This document shows positions 19,879 through 28,996 of a stretch of DNA of 64,000 bases, in pieces. The translations under genes were made by a program, and so were the position numbers. Each line of letters opens with the position of its first letter. Position 1 is the stretch's first letter. The DNA lies in contig VXPW01000077.1 in assembly GCA_009839325.1 (NCBI GenBank), forward strand, positions 1 through 64,000, given 5' to 3'. The notes below the pieces were generated by a model. The model was not told the DNA's origin, searched no databases, and was given only the letters and a program-made list of their open reading frames with translations. The stretch is from Rhodospirillales bacterium (lineage in GTDB: Bacteria > Pseudomonadota > Alphaproteobacteria > TMED109).

Positions 19879-21175
19879 CGGTGGCCCCGAACACACGTTC
19901 GAACACGATGTCGACATTGCGCACGTGCCGGGCATCGTCAAAGGCTGCGGCCAATGCTTCCGGCGCGAGATAGGCGGTCACGTCGGGATCGCCGCTGAGC
20001 AGATCCCGGAAACTTCCTTCCTCGCTCCAAGCCCGCATCGCATTGCGCTGGACGATGCGATAGGCGACCTCCCGCGCAGCTCCCGCCTCGGCAAGCGCGA
20101 GCAGGACCGCCTGGCTTGCATGCAGGCCGCCCAGCTGGCCGAGGTTTGCTCGCATGTTTTCGGGGTACAGTACCAAGTTCTTGATAACATTGGTTAAGCG
20201 GGCCAGGGCGAAATCAAGCGTGATCGTGGCGTCAGGGGCGATCATGCGCTCGACCGAGGAATGCGAAATATCGCGCTCGTGCCACAAGGCTACGTTCTCC
20301 AGCGCGGGAAACGCCATCGAGCGGACGAGGCGGGCCAACCCGGTAAGGTTTTCCGACAGCACGGGGTTTCGTTTGTGCGGCATTGCCGAGCTCCCTTTCT
20401 GCCCCTCGGAAAATGCCTCCTCCACCTCCCGCACCTCGGTCCGCTGCAGATGCCGGATCTCAGTCGCAACCCGCTCAACCGAACTCGCGACGACGGCAAG
20501 CGTTGCGAAGAACATGGCATGTCGGTCGCGCGGCACGACTTGTGTCGACACGGGTTCGGGTACGAGCCCTAGCTGATTGGCGACATGTGCCTCAACTTCC
20601 GGGGAGATCGAGGCATACGTACCGACGGCACCAGACATCTTGCATGTCGCGATAGCTTCCCGGGCCGAGCGCAGTCGGTCACGGTTCCGATCGAACTCCG
20701 CGTAGGCCTGAGCAAACTTGAGACCCATGGTGGTCGGTTCGGCGTGGATACCGTGTGAGCGGCCGATGCAGACCATGTCCTTGGCTTCGTGCGCCCGAGC
20801 GCGAAGGGCGATCAGGAGTTCGTCCAGGTCCTTCAACAGAAAATCGGCAGCTCGGGTCAGCTGCACGGCAAAGCACGTGTCGAGAACGTCCGACGATGTC
20901 ATGCCGTGATGCACGAAGCGCGATTCTTCACCAACCTGCTCGGCCAAGCTGGTCAGGAACGCAACGACGTCGTGGCGAACCTCCTGCTCGATGGCGTCGA
21001 TGCGCGGGATATCGACGCGTCCATGCTGTCGCAACTTTTCGGCCACACCGCGGGGGATGGTGCCCAGCTGTTCCTGCTTTTCGCAGGCTAGGGCCTCGAT
21101 CTCGAGCCAGATCGAGAACTTTGTTTCCGGCTCCCAGAGGCGGGCCAACTCGGCGCGGGCGTAGCGGGGAATCAT
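19865..21175 (-). CDS. purB: Adenylosuccinate lyase
   Basis: 436-residue PurB of the fumarase/aspartase superfamily. It removes fumarate from SAICAR and from adenylosuccinate in purine synthesis. The superfamily signature is SSAMPHKRNPVLSENL; MTSSDVLDTCFA and GRSHGIHAEP are the other active-site segments. Complete and of normal length. Its 3' end overlaps the convergent DUF1476 gene. Confidence 0.96.
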   Translation of the reverse strand: MIPRYARAELARLWEPETKFSIWLEIEALACEKQEQLGTIPRGVAEKLRQHGRVDIPRIDAIEQEVRHDVVAFLTSLAEQVGEESRFVHHGMTSSDVLDTCFAVQLTRAADFLLKDLDELLIALRARAHEAKDMVCIGRSHGIHAEPTTMGLKFAQAYAEFDRNRDRLRSAREAIATCKMSGAVGTYASISPEVEAHVANQLGLVPEPVSTQVVPRDRHAMFFATLAVVASSVERVATEIRHLQRTEVREVEEAFSEGQKGSSAMPHKRNPVLSENLTGLARLVRSMAFPALENVALWHERDISHSSVERMIAPDATITLDFALARLTNVIKNLVLYPENMRANLGQLGGLHASQAVLLALAEAGAAREVAYRIVQRNAMRAWSEEGSFRDLLSGDPDVTAYLAPEALAAAFDDARHVRNVDIVFERVFGATVIPT

Positions 21176-21314
21176 CGCGAAGCGTCTCGAAGAATGAAGG
21201 TTACGGGACTCGCGAGCGTGGCTCGCACGAACACCAGTCTAACGGGATCAGGTCAGGCGAATGCTGTCGATTCGAGCAGAGGTGCATGTTCCTCGTGGAC
21301 GGCGCGCGCGGAAT

Positions 21315-22886
21315 CTATGCCGCCGCCACGCCGCTGACCGGGGAATACGGATGCACAGCGCCGACACACTCCCCGTCGAGCGTGATCACCGCGCCGGATG
21401 GATTGGCGTACATGGAAGGAAACGAAGCTGGTCCCCAGGGAGTCGATGGGGCAACCGCGCTGATTTCCGCGGCGACACCGCTGTCGAGACGCCCATCGTG
21501 AACCAGCGTGTCGATGTCGCTCGCGTCGAGCCTTGGATGGGCAAGGGCGGTTTCCAGGTCCATGCCGAAGTCGTTCGTGAAGGATGCGAGCTGAAACACC
21601 GCCGGCATGATCTTGCGCCCACCCGAAGCGCCGTATCCGAACCATGGCGAGCCATTTCGCGTCGCCACCATGGGACACATGTTGGACAGCGGACGTTGAC
21701 CGGGGGCAAGCGAGTTGGGCCTGCCCGGCCGCGGGTCGAACCAGTTGATCCCGTTGTTCATCAGGATCCCGCTGCCCGGCAGCACCATTCGCGAACCGAA
21801 CGGAGATAGCAGGGTAGTGGTCAGCATGACGAGATTGCCGTCGGTGTCCGCCGTAGAGACGTGGGTTGTGCAGCTCTGGCTACCGTCGTCACCGGCATGT
21901 CCCAGGCTTTCGAGCCTGCCTCGGTAGGCATCGACCAGCGTTTTGGCGTAAGCCCGGTAGGCAACGGCGTCCGGTTCGCGCGAATCAAAGCCCGGAAGTT
22001 GCGATAGGGCCTCCGCAAACGTCGGCCCGGCCGTCAGACCACGAGGTAGATGGTAGACCGCGTCCCCGCGTGCCAGTTGGAGCGGTGCAGTGAGGCGGGC
22101 GGAATACGCTGCAAGGTCCGCCTCCGAAAGGTATCCGCCCGCTGCTTGCACGTCGGTTGCCACCGACCGGGCCAGGGTTCCTTCATAGAGACTCCGAGGG
22201 CCCTCGTCGGCCAGCACCCGCAATGATCGCGCCAGCCCCTGCATCGGAAGAAATGAGGTTGCCGTTTCCGGGAGCATCGACGGCGGGAAACCGCCGGGCA
22301 GCCAGACGCGTTCGGAAGCCGGATAGCCGGCCAGCAAACCGGCTTCTGCAGCGACCTGAAGGGTTGTCCACCAGGTCACACGGTGCCCGCGTTCCGCGAG
22401 CTGGATGGCAGGGTCAACGAGTTCCGACCACGGCTTGCGGCCGAATGCCGTGGCTGCCAGCCCATAGCCTGCGACCGCACCCGGGACAGCAATCGATTTG
22501 GGACCGTGAATGTTGGCGTCGTCCTTTACCTGCGGCCATCCGAACATCTCAGCCCCCTGAGAGCCGGTCAGCGGGAAGTCAGCAGGATCAAGCTGGCCGG
22601 GGGCAACCATGCCGAAGTCGACGACCTTCACTTCTTGCTCCGAAGCGATGTAGGCAACCATGAAGCCGCCGCCGCCCAACCCGCTCATCCACGGCTCCGT
22701 CACGGACAGGGCGAGCGCGGTTGCGATGGCCGCATCCACTGCATTTCCGCCGCTTTCGAACATGTCCGCGCCGATGCCCGCCGCTTCGATTTCCTGTGCG
22801 ACCACGACTCCCTTCCGGCCGCGCTTAGCAGGCTTCGTGATGGTCCAGTTCTCAAACGGGACTGGCGACTGCAGCGTGGCGTTCAT
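21315..22886 (-). CDS. ggt: Gamma-glutamyltransferase family protein
   Basis: 523-residue Ntn hydrolase. Thr340 in SCTTHVSTADTDGN is the expected autoprocessing site and nucleophile, splitting the protein into a large and a small subunit. GGNAVDAAIATALALSVTEP and GLGGGGFM are typical of the family. No signal peptide is evident, so a cytoplasmic enzyme or a related acylase is possible. GGGAGGAAG stands before ATG 22886. It is the only gene between purB and the ThDP enzyme on this strand. The activity could be glutathione cleavage or another gamma-glutamyl amide. Confidence 0.88.
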   Translation of the reverse strand: MNATLQSPVPFENWTITKPAKRGRKGVVVAQEIEAAGIGADMFESGGNAVDAAIATALALSVTEPWMSGLGGGGFMVAYIASEQEVKVVDFGMVAPGQLDPADFPLTGSQGAEMFGWPQVKDDANIHGPKSIAVPGAVAGYGLAATAFGRKPWSELVDPAIQLAERGHRVTWWTTLQVAAEAGLLAGYPASERVWLPGGFPPSMLPETATSFLPMQGLARSLRVLADEGPRSLYEGTLARSVATDVQAAGGYLSEADLAAYSARLTAPLQLARGDAVYHLPRGLTAGPTFAEALSQLPGFDSREPDAVAYRAYAKTLVDAYRGRLESLGHAGDDGSQSCTTHVSTADTDGNLVMLTTTLLSPFGSRMVLPGSGILMNNGINWFDPRPGRPNSLAPGQRPLSNMCPMVATRNGSPWFGYGASGGRKIMPAVFQLASFTNDFGMDLETALAHPRLDASDIDTLVHDGRLDSGVAAEISAVAPSTPWGPASFPSMYANPSGAVITLDGECVGAVHPYSPVSGVAAA

Positions 22887-23047
22887 CGGGACTTCCTCCC
22901 AAATTGACGTTGGGCCTCGGATTGGCTGCGCTTCGAGCCCACCGGGGACCGGCGATGCATGTTTCGTGGCCCCAACTCACCACCGAAAGATATGCATATG
23001 AATGCACGCGTTCCTGACGTCCAGCGAGACGGCCGTCGCCCCGCTGA

Positions 23048-24760
23048 TCATGTCCCGATGGCCGCACTCTGATTCTGGATGTGGTGATTCAGGATTTGGT
23101 CGTTCTCAGAGTAATCGACCGGGCAATCGATCAGGTGTACTCCCGGGCTGGAAAGGCATGTCGCGAGCAGGGGTGCGAGTTGCCCGGCGCTCTCGACGCA
23201 ATGTCCGGCGGCTCCGTAACTCTCCGCATAAGCGCGAAAATCAGGATTTCCGTACTCGAGGCCCCAGTCCGAGAAACCCATGTTCGCCTGCTTCCAGCGG
23301 ATCATTCCGTAGGCACCGTCATTGAGGATCAGACAGGTCAGGTTCATTTTCAGACGAACCGCGGTCTCGATTTCCTGCGAGTTCATCATGAACCCGCCAT
23401 CGCCGCAAACGGCCATCACCTTGCGGTCGGGATGGACGAGGTGGGCGGCCATCGCTGACGGCAGCCCTGCCCCCATGGTCGCCAGGGCATTGTCGAGGAG
23501 TACGGTGTTCGGGCCGCGAGCACGGTAGTTGCGGGCGAACCAAATCTTGTACACCCCGTTGTCGAGACACACGATCCCATCATCGGGCATGACGCTTCGG
23601 ACGTCTCGTACCAGGCGTTGCGGGTAGATCGGGAACCTGCCGTCGTCCTCGCCTTCGGCCATGCTGGCATCGTGATGAACCTTGATGGCACGCATGCGAT
23701 CGAAGTCCCAGGACGTTTCTTCAAGTTCCAGCAGCCGGCTGATTCGCCAAATGGAATTGGCAATGTCACCCACGACTTCGATTTGCGGGAAATAGACAGG
23801 ATCCACCTCGGCGGACCGGAAGTTCACATGGATGACGGCGGTGCCTCTGGCCACGCGAACCGGGTCGACGTCCGACTGGTGTGGCCGCTCCTCGGGCGCC
23901 TCACCGCGATGCATGAAGAAGGGAGGTTTTTCGATCACGTCGTGGCCGACGTTGATCACCACGTCCGCGCTCTCGATCGCGCGATGCACGAAATCGCCTG
24001 CGGACAGCGCCGCACAGCCCATGAACAGAGGGTGAGCTTCGTCGATGACCCCCTTTCCGAGCTGCGTTGTGGCAAAGGGAATCCGAAACCGTTCCACCAT
24101 CTCGGTCAGCATGCGGCTGGTCAGTTTCCGGTTTCCTCCCGCGCCGATCACAATGATCGGAGACTTGGCGTTGGCAATCCGCTCCACGGCCGCCCGCACC
24201 GCCTTCTCTTCCGCGATCGGCCGACGCACATAGGACGCGGCGACCGGTCGCTCCAGGGTAGGTTCTCCGGCGACGTCCTCAGGCAGTTCAAGATGGACTG
24301 CGCCGGGCTTTTCCTCCTCTGCCTGTCGCAGGGCTTCACGCACACGGGTGGGAATGTTGTCGGCGGAAACGATCTGATGTGCGTACTTCGTGATCGGCCT
24401 CATCATCTCGACCACGTCGAGGATCTGAAACTGGCCTTGCTTCGAGCGTTTCACCGGCTTCTGGCCGGTGATCATCATCATGGGCATGCCGCCGAGGGTC
24501 GCGTACGCGGCGGCAGTGGTGAAATTCGTCGCACCCGGCCCCAGTGTTGAGAGACAGATTCCGGCCTTGCCAGTAAAGCGGCCATAAGTGGCCGCCATGA
24601 AGCCGGCTGCCTGTTCATGGCGTGTCAGCACCAGTCTGATCTTGCTGGATCGGGTCAAGGAGTCCAGGAAGTCCAGATTCTCTTCGCCCGGTATGCCGAA
24701 GATCGTGTTGACACCCTCGGCTTCCAACGCGCTGACCAGCAGATCCGATGCCTTGCCCAT
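23048..24760 (-). CDS. Acetolactate synthase-like ThDP-dependent enzyme
   Basis: 570 residues with the three domains of ThDP enzymes. Glu49 in LTRHEQAAGFMA activates the cofactor, and CGDGGFMMN starts the ThDP/Mg-binding motif, with NDGAYGMIRWKQ at its end. It resembles single-subunit catabolic acetolactate synthase (AlsS) more than the IlvB/IlvN pair; no regulatory subunit gene is adjacent. A longer in-frame reading exists but ATG 24760 has the ribosome binding site CAGGAGA and gives the standard N-terminus. Other pyruvate- or oxoacid-using members are possible. Confidence 0.85.
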   Translation of the reverse strand: MGKASDLLVSALEAEGVNTIFGIPGEENLDFLDSLTRSSKIRLVLTRHEQAAGFMAATYGRFTGKAGICLSTLGPGATNFTTAAAYATLGGMPMMMITGQKPVKRSKQGQFQILDVVEMMRPITKYAHQIVSADNIPTRVREALRQAEEEKPGAVHLELPEDVAGEPTLERPVAASYVRRPIAEEKAVRAAVERIANAKSPIIVIGAGGNRKLTSRMLTEMVERFRIPFATTQLGKGVIDEAHPLFMGCAALSAGDFVHRAIESADVVINVGHDVIEKPPFFMHRGEAPEERPHQSDVDPVRVARGTAVIHVNFRSAEVDPVYFPQIEVVGDIANSIWRISRLLELEETSWDFDRMRAIKVHHDASMAEGEDDGRFPIYPQRLVRDVRSVMPDDGIVCLDNGVYKIWFARNYRARGPNTVLLDNALATMGAGLPSAMAAHLVHPDRKVMAVCGDGGFMMNSQEIETAVRLKMNLTCLILNDGAYGMIRWKQANMGFSDWGLEYGNPDFRAYAESYGAAGHCVESAGQLAPLLATCLSSPGVHLIDCPVDYSENDQILNHHIQNQSAAIGT

Positions 24761-24771
24761 GATGATTCTCC

Positions 24772-24787
24772 TGTACCGGTTGGTACA
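24772..24787. promoter_or_regulatory. Dyad TGTACC-N4-GGTACA before the ThDP enzyme gene
   Basis: A perfect inverted repeat of two 6-nt arms with 4-nt spacer ends about 11 nt before the ATG of the acetolactate synthase-like gene, directly next to its Shine-Dalgarno. It could be an operator for a dimeric repressor or an mRNA hairpin affecting translation. The rest of the 401-nt divergent gap (24761-25161) to pdxH holds no gene; one TTGACA near 25091 lacks a matching -10. Confidence 0.4.
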
Positions 24788-25161
24788 TGGTTCTAGCGGT
24801 GAGACCGGCGGGAGCCTAGTGTCCGAAACAGCCGTCGGTTGCAACGGGTGGGCTCTTGTCAGGAAACACGGCAGATTCGTCGTTTGCGGCTGGCGCGGCC
24901 TCTTTCGGCGCCGAAAACTTCTCGCGGCCAGCCGGCTGACGACGTGGGCACGTGTGTTAGCCGACGAGGCGGCGGAGCAGACCGGGGGGTTTACGCCAGC
25001 TACGGTGTCGTCGACCGGCGAACCTGCCAGTGCCTTCGCAGACTCGGTGCGTGGAGTTGACGGCTTGATCCACCGGGTGCGGGACCGCAATTTGACATTT
25101 GTTTGGGACCGTGCTCCCGGGCCGCAACCACCTACGCGCCGATTCGCGCACCGGGGAACAG

Positions 25162-25773
25162 ATGGAAGATAGCCCGATTACACCATTGCCAGCGGTCGAT
25201 GACCCGATTGAGCTGCTGCAAACCTGGCGTGCCGACGCCGCCAGAGAAGAGACACAGGATCCGACGGCCGCGTGCCTCGCAACCGTGGGAGAGAACGGGG
25301 CGCCGGCAGCGCGAATGGTGCTGGTCAAGGCAATCGATGCCAGTGGCCTGGTGTTCTACACGAACACCGAAAGCCGGAAAGGAAGGGAGCTCAAGGGCAA
25401 CCCGAAAGCCGCGCTGGTCATGCACTGGCCGGTGCTGGGCCGACAAGTGAGAGTCGAAGGCATGGCAGTGCTCGTGAGCGATGAAGAAGCAGATCGCTAT
25501 TTTGCGTCCCGACCTCGTGGGAGTCAGATCAGCGCGTGGGCAAGTGCGCAATCGAGCGTGCTGCCTGGTGGACTGGAAGAATTGAGCCAGCAGTTCGAAG
25601 ACACCTTGGAGCAATTCTCAGGCAGGCCAGTGGACCGTCCCCCCCATTGGACGGGCTATCGCATCACAGTGGATCGGATTGAGTTCTGGCGCCACCGTGA
25701 CGATCGTCTGCACGAACGCTTGCGGTTCGTACGCACCAGGAATGGGTGGCAGCACGACCGGCTGGCACCCTAG
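25162..25773 (+). CDS. pdxH: Pyridoxamine 5'-phosphate oxidase
   Basis: 203-residue FMN enzyme making pyridoxal 5'-phosphate. It has NGAPAARMVLVKAIDASGLVFYTN (FMN binding), SRKGRELKGNP, RQVRVEG, and the C-terminal substrate segment ending WQHDRLAP, which matches the family's RLxP ending. The start at ATG 25162 gives the usual length; a longer reading adds 21 residues without similarity. Confidence 0.95.
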   Translation: MEDSPITPLPAVDDPIELLQTWRADAAREETQDPTAACLATVGENGAPAARMVLVKAIDASGLVFYTNTESRKGRELKGNPKAALVMHWPVLGRQVRVEGMAVLVSDEEADRYFASRPRGSQISAWASAQSSVLPGGLEELSQQFEDTLEQFSGRPVDRPPHWTGYRITVDRIEFWRHRDDRLHERLRFVRTRNGWQHDRLAP

Positions 25774-25957
25774 GCAGCGATAGCTGCATGCCGGCGGGCG
25801 AAGAACGGGCTCACGTGCGGGAGTGCGGGAAGCGCCTGGAGTGCCGCGTCGCGCACGTGTGCCACATGATCCGTTCCATCGTGTCGGGACGGCTCCTGGC
25901 CCACGGGCAGATCACATTTTCGGTCGGAGCAGTCGCGGGGCACCGGGGAGTGCACAC

Positions 25958-26638
25958 TCACTGGCGGCTCCCGGTTGCAAGCGGGGGTGGCCGCCTACCT
26001 TCGGTCCGGGCCCGCTCGAGCCAAGCCAGGCCCTCGTCGTAGCAGCCCTTGAGGAGCTCGGAGCGATCGGCTCCGGTTCCCCCGTACTTTGGGATGTACA
26101 GCTTGAATTGCTCGATGTAGCGACGGGCGGCGGCCAGGACTTCGTCGCCTCGGGCGGTGTGGGAGAGCTCATGGGCGCTCCAACAGTCCACCAGAAGCTC
26201 GTCGCCCGACTGCAGAGCGATATGGCCATATTCGTGCAGGAAGAAGAACTTTGAAGCGCTCGGGTAGCGGCGTTCGATGGCCACGACGCGTTGCAGGCAG
26301 TAGTAGATCCGGCCTTGGGCTTCGGCGATTGCGATCCCGCCGCCAGTCCGGGCGCAATTGGGGATCAGGCGAGCTTCTGGAACGGCAATGCGCCCACCTG
26401 AATCATCGTCGTCCGCGAGAGCTTCTTCCGGGCCGCGTACCAGTACTGCTGTGAGCACCAGGAGGATCACCGCGGCCAGACGGAGACTGCGCTCCGCGAG
26501 CGCCTCGACGCCGGGGCGGGAACTTCGTGCAGGCGTCCGTGCGAGCGCAGCATTCGATTGACCGGCAAGCGCGACCCGCGTTATCCGGGGACCAACAGCG
26601 GACAATCGTGGCTGGATGGCTGGTAATGATGGGTTCAT
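25958..26638 (-). CDS. Putative exported zinc metalloprotease-like protein (HEYGH)
   Basis: 226 residues from ATG 26638 (true start uncertain). A hydrophobic segment at residues 51-66 followed by ALADDDD looks like a signal peptide or anchor. The core has HEYGH at 135-139, then ELLVDCWSAHE at 147-157. HExxH followed by an acidic-DC(W/F) motif resembles the arrangement in YpfJ-type neutral zinc metallopeptidases, although the overall length is short. Four cysteines in the mature part suggest disulfides. I cannot name a family. Confidence 0.65.
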   Translation of the reverse strand: MNPSLPAIQPRLSAVGPRITRVALAGQSNAALARTPARSSRPGVEALAERSLRLAAVILLVLTAVLVRGPEEALADDDDSGGRIAVPEARLIPNCARTGGGIAIAEAQGRIYYCLQRVVAIERRYPSASKFFFLHEYGHIALQSGDELLVDCWSAHELSHTARGDEVLAAARRYIEQFKLYIPKYGGTGADRSELLKGCYDEGLAWLERARTEGRRPPPLATGSRQ

Positions 26639-26744
26639 TCGATCTGCCGTCCGGTGTCTCCTGCCCAATGCAACTGTTCCCTGTGCGCTCGCGCAATTTC
26701 TGCGGTATTGGGTACCGCCGCCCGGGTGACCGGTCGGGGATCGG

Positions 26745-27200
26745 TCATGCCGGGTAATGAACGGCGATCCCTTCCACGATGCAGGCGGGCCGGTCTGCCC
26801 CGTCGATTTCCACGGTGGATCGATTCTCCACCTTGACTCCGCCCTTGAAGTCTTCCACACGCAGGATTTCCAGGCGGCTTCGAATCTTGTCGCCCGGTCG
26901 AACCGGTGTCAGAAATCGCAGGCGATTGGCGCCGTAGTTGATGGTGCGGGCGATTCCCTCGACCTTGAGGATCTCTGACGTGAAGGAACTGATCAGCGAT
27001 AGCGTCAGGAAGCCATGCGCGATCGTCGTTCCGAACGGACCTGATGCGGCACGCTCGGCATCGACATGAATCCATTGGTAGTCAGCGGTTGCGTCGGCAA
27101 ATCGGTCGATGCGGTCCTGGTCCATTTCCAGCCACTGGCTGGTTCCAATCTCTTTCCCTGCGAAGCGGGGTAAATCTGCAAGCGCAATAACAGTCGGCAT
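26745..27200 (-). CDS. MaoC-family (R)-enoyl-CoA hydratase
   Basis: 151-residue hot-dog fold protein. FADATADYQWIHVDAERA and GPFGTTIAHGFLTLSL form the hydratase-2 motif with its Asp/His pair. Such single-domain enzymes hydrate trans-2-enoyl-CoA to (R)-3-hydroxyacyl-CoA, often feeding polyhydroxyalkanoate synthesis or acting in beta-oxidation. ATG 27200 gives the standard start; the in-frame extension upstream is not conserved-looking. Confidence 0.9.
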   Translation of the reverse strand: MPTVIALADLPRFAGKEIGTSQWLEMDQDRIDRFADATADYQWIHVDAERAASGPFGTTIAHGFLTLSLISSFTSEILKVEGIARTINYGANRLRFLTPVRPGDKIRSRLEILRVEDFKGGVKVENRSTVEIDGADRPACIVEGIAVHYPA

Positions 27201-27550
27201 CGTGGCTTTGCTCCGAAGCATGATTGGCAGCGACGTAAGGCTGGTTGATTCGGCTCCGTGTCGCGGCTCCGAACGGACCGCCGTGACGCGGACTTGGGTC
27301 CGCCTCCCGTCGTTCGCGAATCCTAGCAGGACCCTTGTCATGGCGGCGGGCCGTATCCGATACGACGAGCGAAGATTAGGGTGGCTTGGGTGCGAACGAT
27401 ATCGACTGCCTCTGTCGGCCCGATCCGATTTCGAAGCAGGTGAAATGGCACGGCTGGTGCCTGATTCAGCCTCTTGTTTCCGTCCCGGAGGCTGGGGCGC
27501 GCCTTTCCCTGTCGAGCGGGTATAGTGCTGCTGCAGCAGGAGCTTGGCGC
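27201..27550. other. Divergent intergenic region without a gene
   Basis: This 350-nt gap separates the MaoC gene (minus) from msrB (plus) and must hold both promoters. A TATAGT at about 27520-27525 is a possible -10 for msrB, with no convincing -35. CAGGAG stands 8 nt before the msrB ATG. No open frame in it looks like a protein. Confidence 0.4.
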
Positions 27551-27982
27551 ATGGACCACGACTGGAAGGACGCAGCTGATCGGGATGCGTACTGGCGCGA
27601 TCGGTTGTCGCCCCAGACGTACGCCATTACCCGCGAGGCCGCGACCGAGCGCGCTTTCAGCGGACGTTATTGCGATGAGAAGCGCCAGGGCACCTATGTT
27701 TGCGTTTGTTGCGGAACTTCATTGTTCACCTCAGATGCGAAGTTTGACTCCGGTACGGGATGGCCGAGCTTCACGGGACCTCTTGCCGCGACTTGTGTGA
27801 CGGAACGCACGGACACGAGCTTCGGAATGATTCGGACGGAAGTGCTGTGCCAGGTATGTGACGCACACCTCGGCCACGTCTTTCCTGATGGCCCTCCGCC
27901 TACCGGACAGCGTTACTGCTTGAATTCCGCCGCACTGGTACTGCACCCCTCTGACGGATCGCCACCTGATCAGCCGAGCTGA
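27551..27982 (+). CDS. msrB: Peptide methionine (R)-S-oxide reductase
   Basis: 143-residue MsrB. The catalytic Cys is C123 in RYCLNSAAL. Two CxxC pairs (C51/C54 and C100/C103) bind the structural zinc. GTGWPSF and HLGHVF are the conserved substrate-site segments. No signal peptide, so it repairs oxidised methionine in the cytoplasm. It is followed by two carbohydrate-type genes on the same strand. Confidence 0.95.
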   Translation: MDHDWKDAADRDAYWRDRLSPQTYAITREAATERAFSGRYCDEKRQGTYVCVCCGTSLFTSDAKFDSGTGWPSFTGPLAATCVTERTDTSFGMIRTEVLCQVCDAHLGHVFPDGPPPTGQRYCLNSAALVLHPSDGSPPDQPS

Positions 27983-28006
27983 TTCAGCAGGCCTGCCCAC
28001 AAAGAG

Positions 28007-28996
28007 TTGCCGTTGGCGTTGAGTGACACGCGGGTTCGCGTGGGTGTCGTGGGGACCGGCCGTTGGGGCCTGAACCTGGCGCGAAACTTTCACGGGATCG
28101 GATGCCTGGCGGGATTGTGTGATTCGGCTTCGGAAGCACTTCGTACAGCCGTGCGCGCGTGCCCGTCGGTGCCCGGCCATGACAACGCGAACGACCTCAT
28201 CAGTTCCGGGAACGTAGATGCTGTTGCTATCGCGACGCCGGCCGGCACCCATCACGACATTGCAGCGTCGGCTCTGGCTGCGGGCCTGCACGTGTTCGTC
28301 GAAAAGCCGATGACCACCGACCTTGCCGCCGCGAAGGCGCTGGTGGCCGATGCGCGATGTTCAGGATTGCAGTTAGTGACAGGACACCTGCTGCATTATC
28401 ACCCGGCGTTTCAATCGTTGCTGTCGCTGGTACGCAGCGACCGTCTCGGGGCGCTGCACAGCATCGTGACCAGCAGGCTTATCCCAGGGCCAGCAGTTCC
28501 GCGGGAACACGTCCTATGGGAGTTCGCTCCACATGATGTCGCGATGATCCTCGCATGCGCCGGCGCGCTGCCATCATCGGTTCGCTGCTCTGGCCACGGT
28601 CCCCACTCGGACGGCTCGTCCGCCGCGCAATGCTCAATCGAGCTTCGTTTCAGGACCGGTCTCAGGACTCAGACGACCGTTTCCTGGCGTAGCGATTCGA
28701 AAGTGCAGCGCTTCGAGGTGCACGGCGAAACCGGTTCGGCGGTATTTGACGACGTGGCGCCCGCGGAAGCGAAGCTAAAGCTCACCCCTGCCGGTCAGCC
28801 CCCGTGCGCGATACGCTTTCCCGAACAGGAGCCCCTGGCTGCCGAATGCGCGGCTTTCGTCGAAGCTGTCGAGACCGGTGTGGCTCCACTGAGCGGAGCA
28901 TCCGAGGGACTACGCGTCATGACCGTGCTGGATGCCTGTTTCCGCTCGCTTAACGAGAAACGGACGGTGCTGCTGCAGACGCCGGAGAACGGATGA
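28007..28996 (+). CDS. Gfo/Idh/MocA-family oxidoreductase
   Basis: About 329 residues. N-terminal Rossmann domain VGVVGTGRWGLNLARNF and the EKPMTTD motif typical of the family. It probably oxidises a sugar, often a nucleotide-activated one, with NAD(P). Start is a TTG at 28007, 28013 or 28019; AAAGAG at 28001-28006 fits 28013 best. Its stop overlaps the ATG of the following aminotransferase (ATGA). This pairing recalls WlbA/WlbC-type 3-oxo then 3-amino sugar synthesis. Confidence 0.85.
   Translation: MPLALSDTRVRVGVVGTGRWGLNLARNFHGIGCLAGLCDSASEALRTAVRACPSVPGHDNANDLISSGNVDAVAIATPAGTHHDIAASALAAGLHVFVEKPMTTDLAAAKALVADARCSGLQLVTGHLLHYHPAFQSLLSLVRSDRLGALHSIVTSRLIPGPAVPREHVLWEFAPHDVAMILACAGALPSSVRCSGHGPHSDGSSAAQCSIELRFRTGLRTQTTVSWRSDSKVQRFEVHGETGSAVFDDVAPAEAKLKLTPAGQPPCAIRFPEQEPLAAECAAFVEAVETGVAPLSGASEGLRVMTVLDACFRSLNEKRTVLLQTPENG

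Noticed and set aside
19057-19941. 294-residue minus-strand frame
   Set aside because: It runs antisense through the cupin 3' end and all of DUF1476, both of which have clear family motifs and ribosome binding sites.
22989-22998. ATATGCATAT palindrome upstream of the gamma-glutamyltransferase gene
   Set aside because: Ten bases of AT-rich self-complementary sequence are too short to claim an operator.
25770-25961. 63-residue minus-strand frame starting with GTGA overlap after the HEYGH gene
   Set aside because: The overlap is suggestive, but the sequence has no recognisable motif and one GTGA could be chance.
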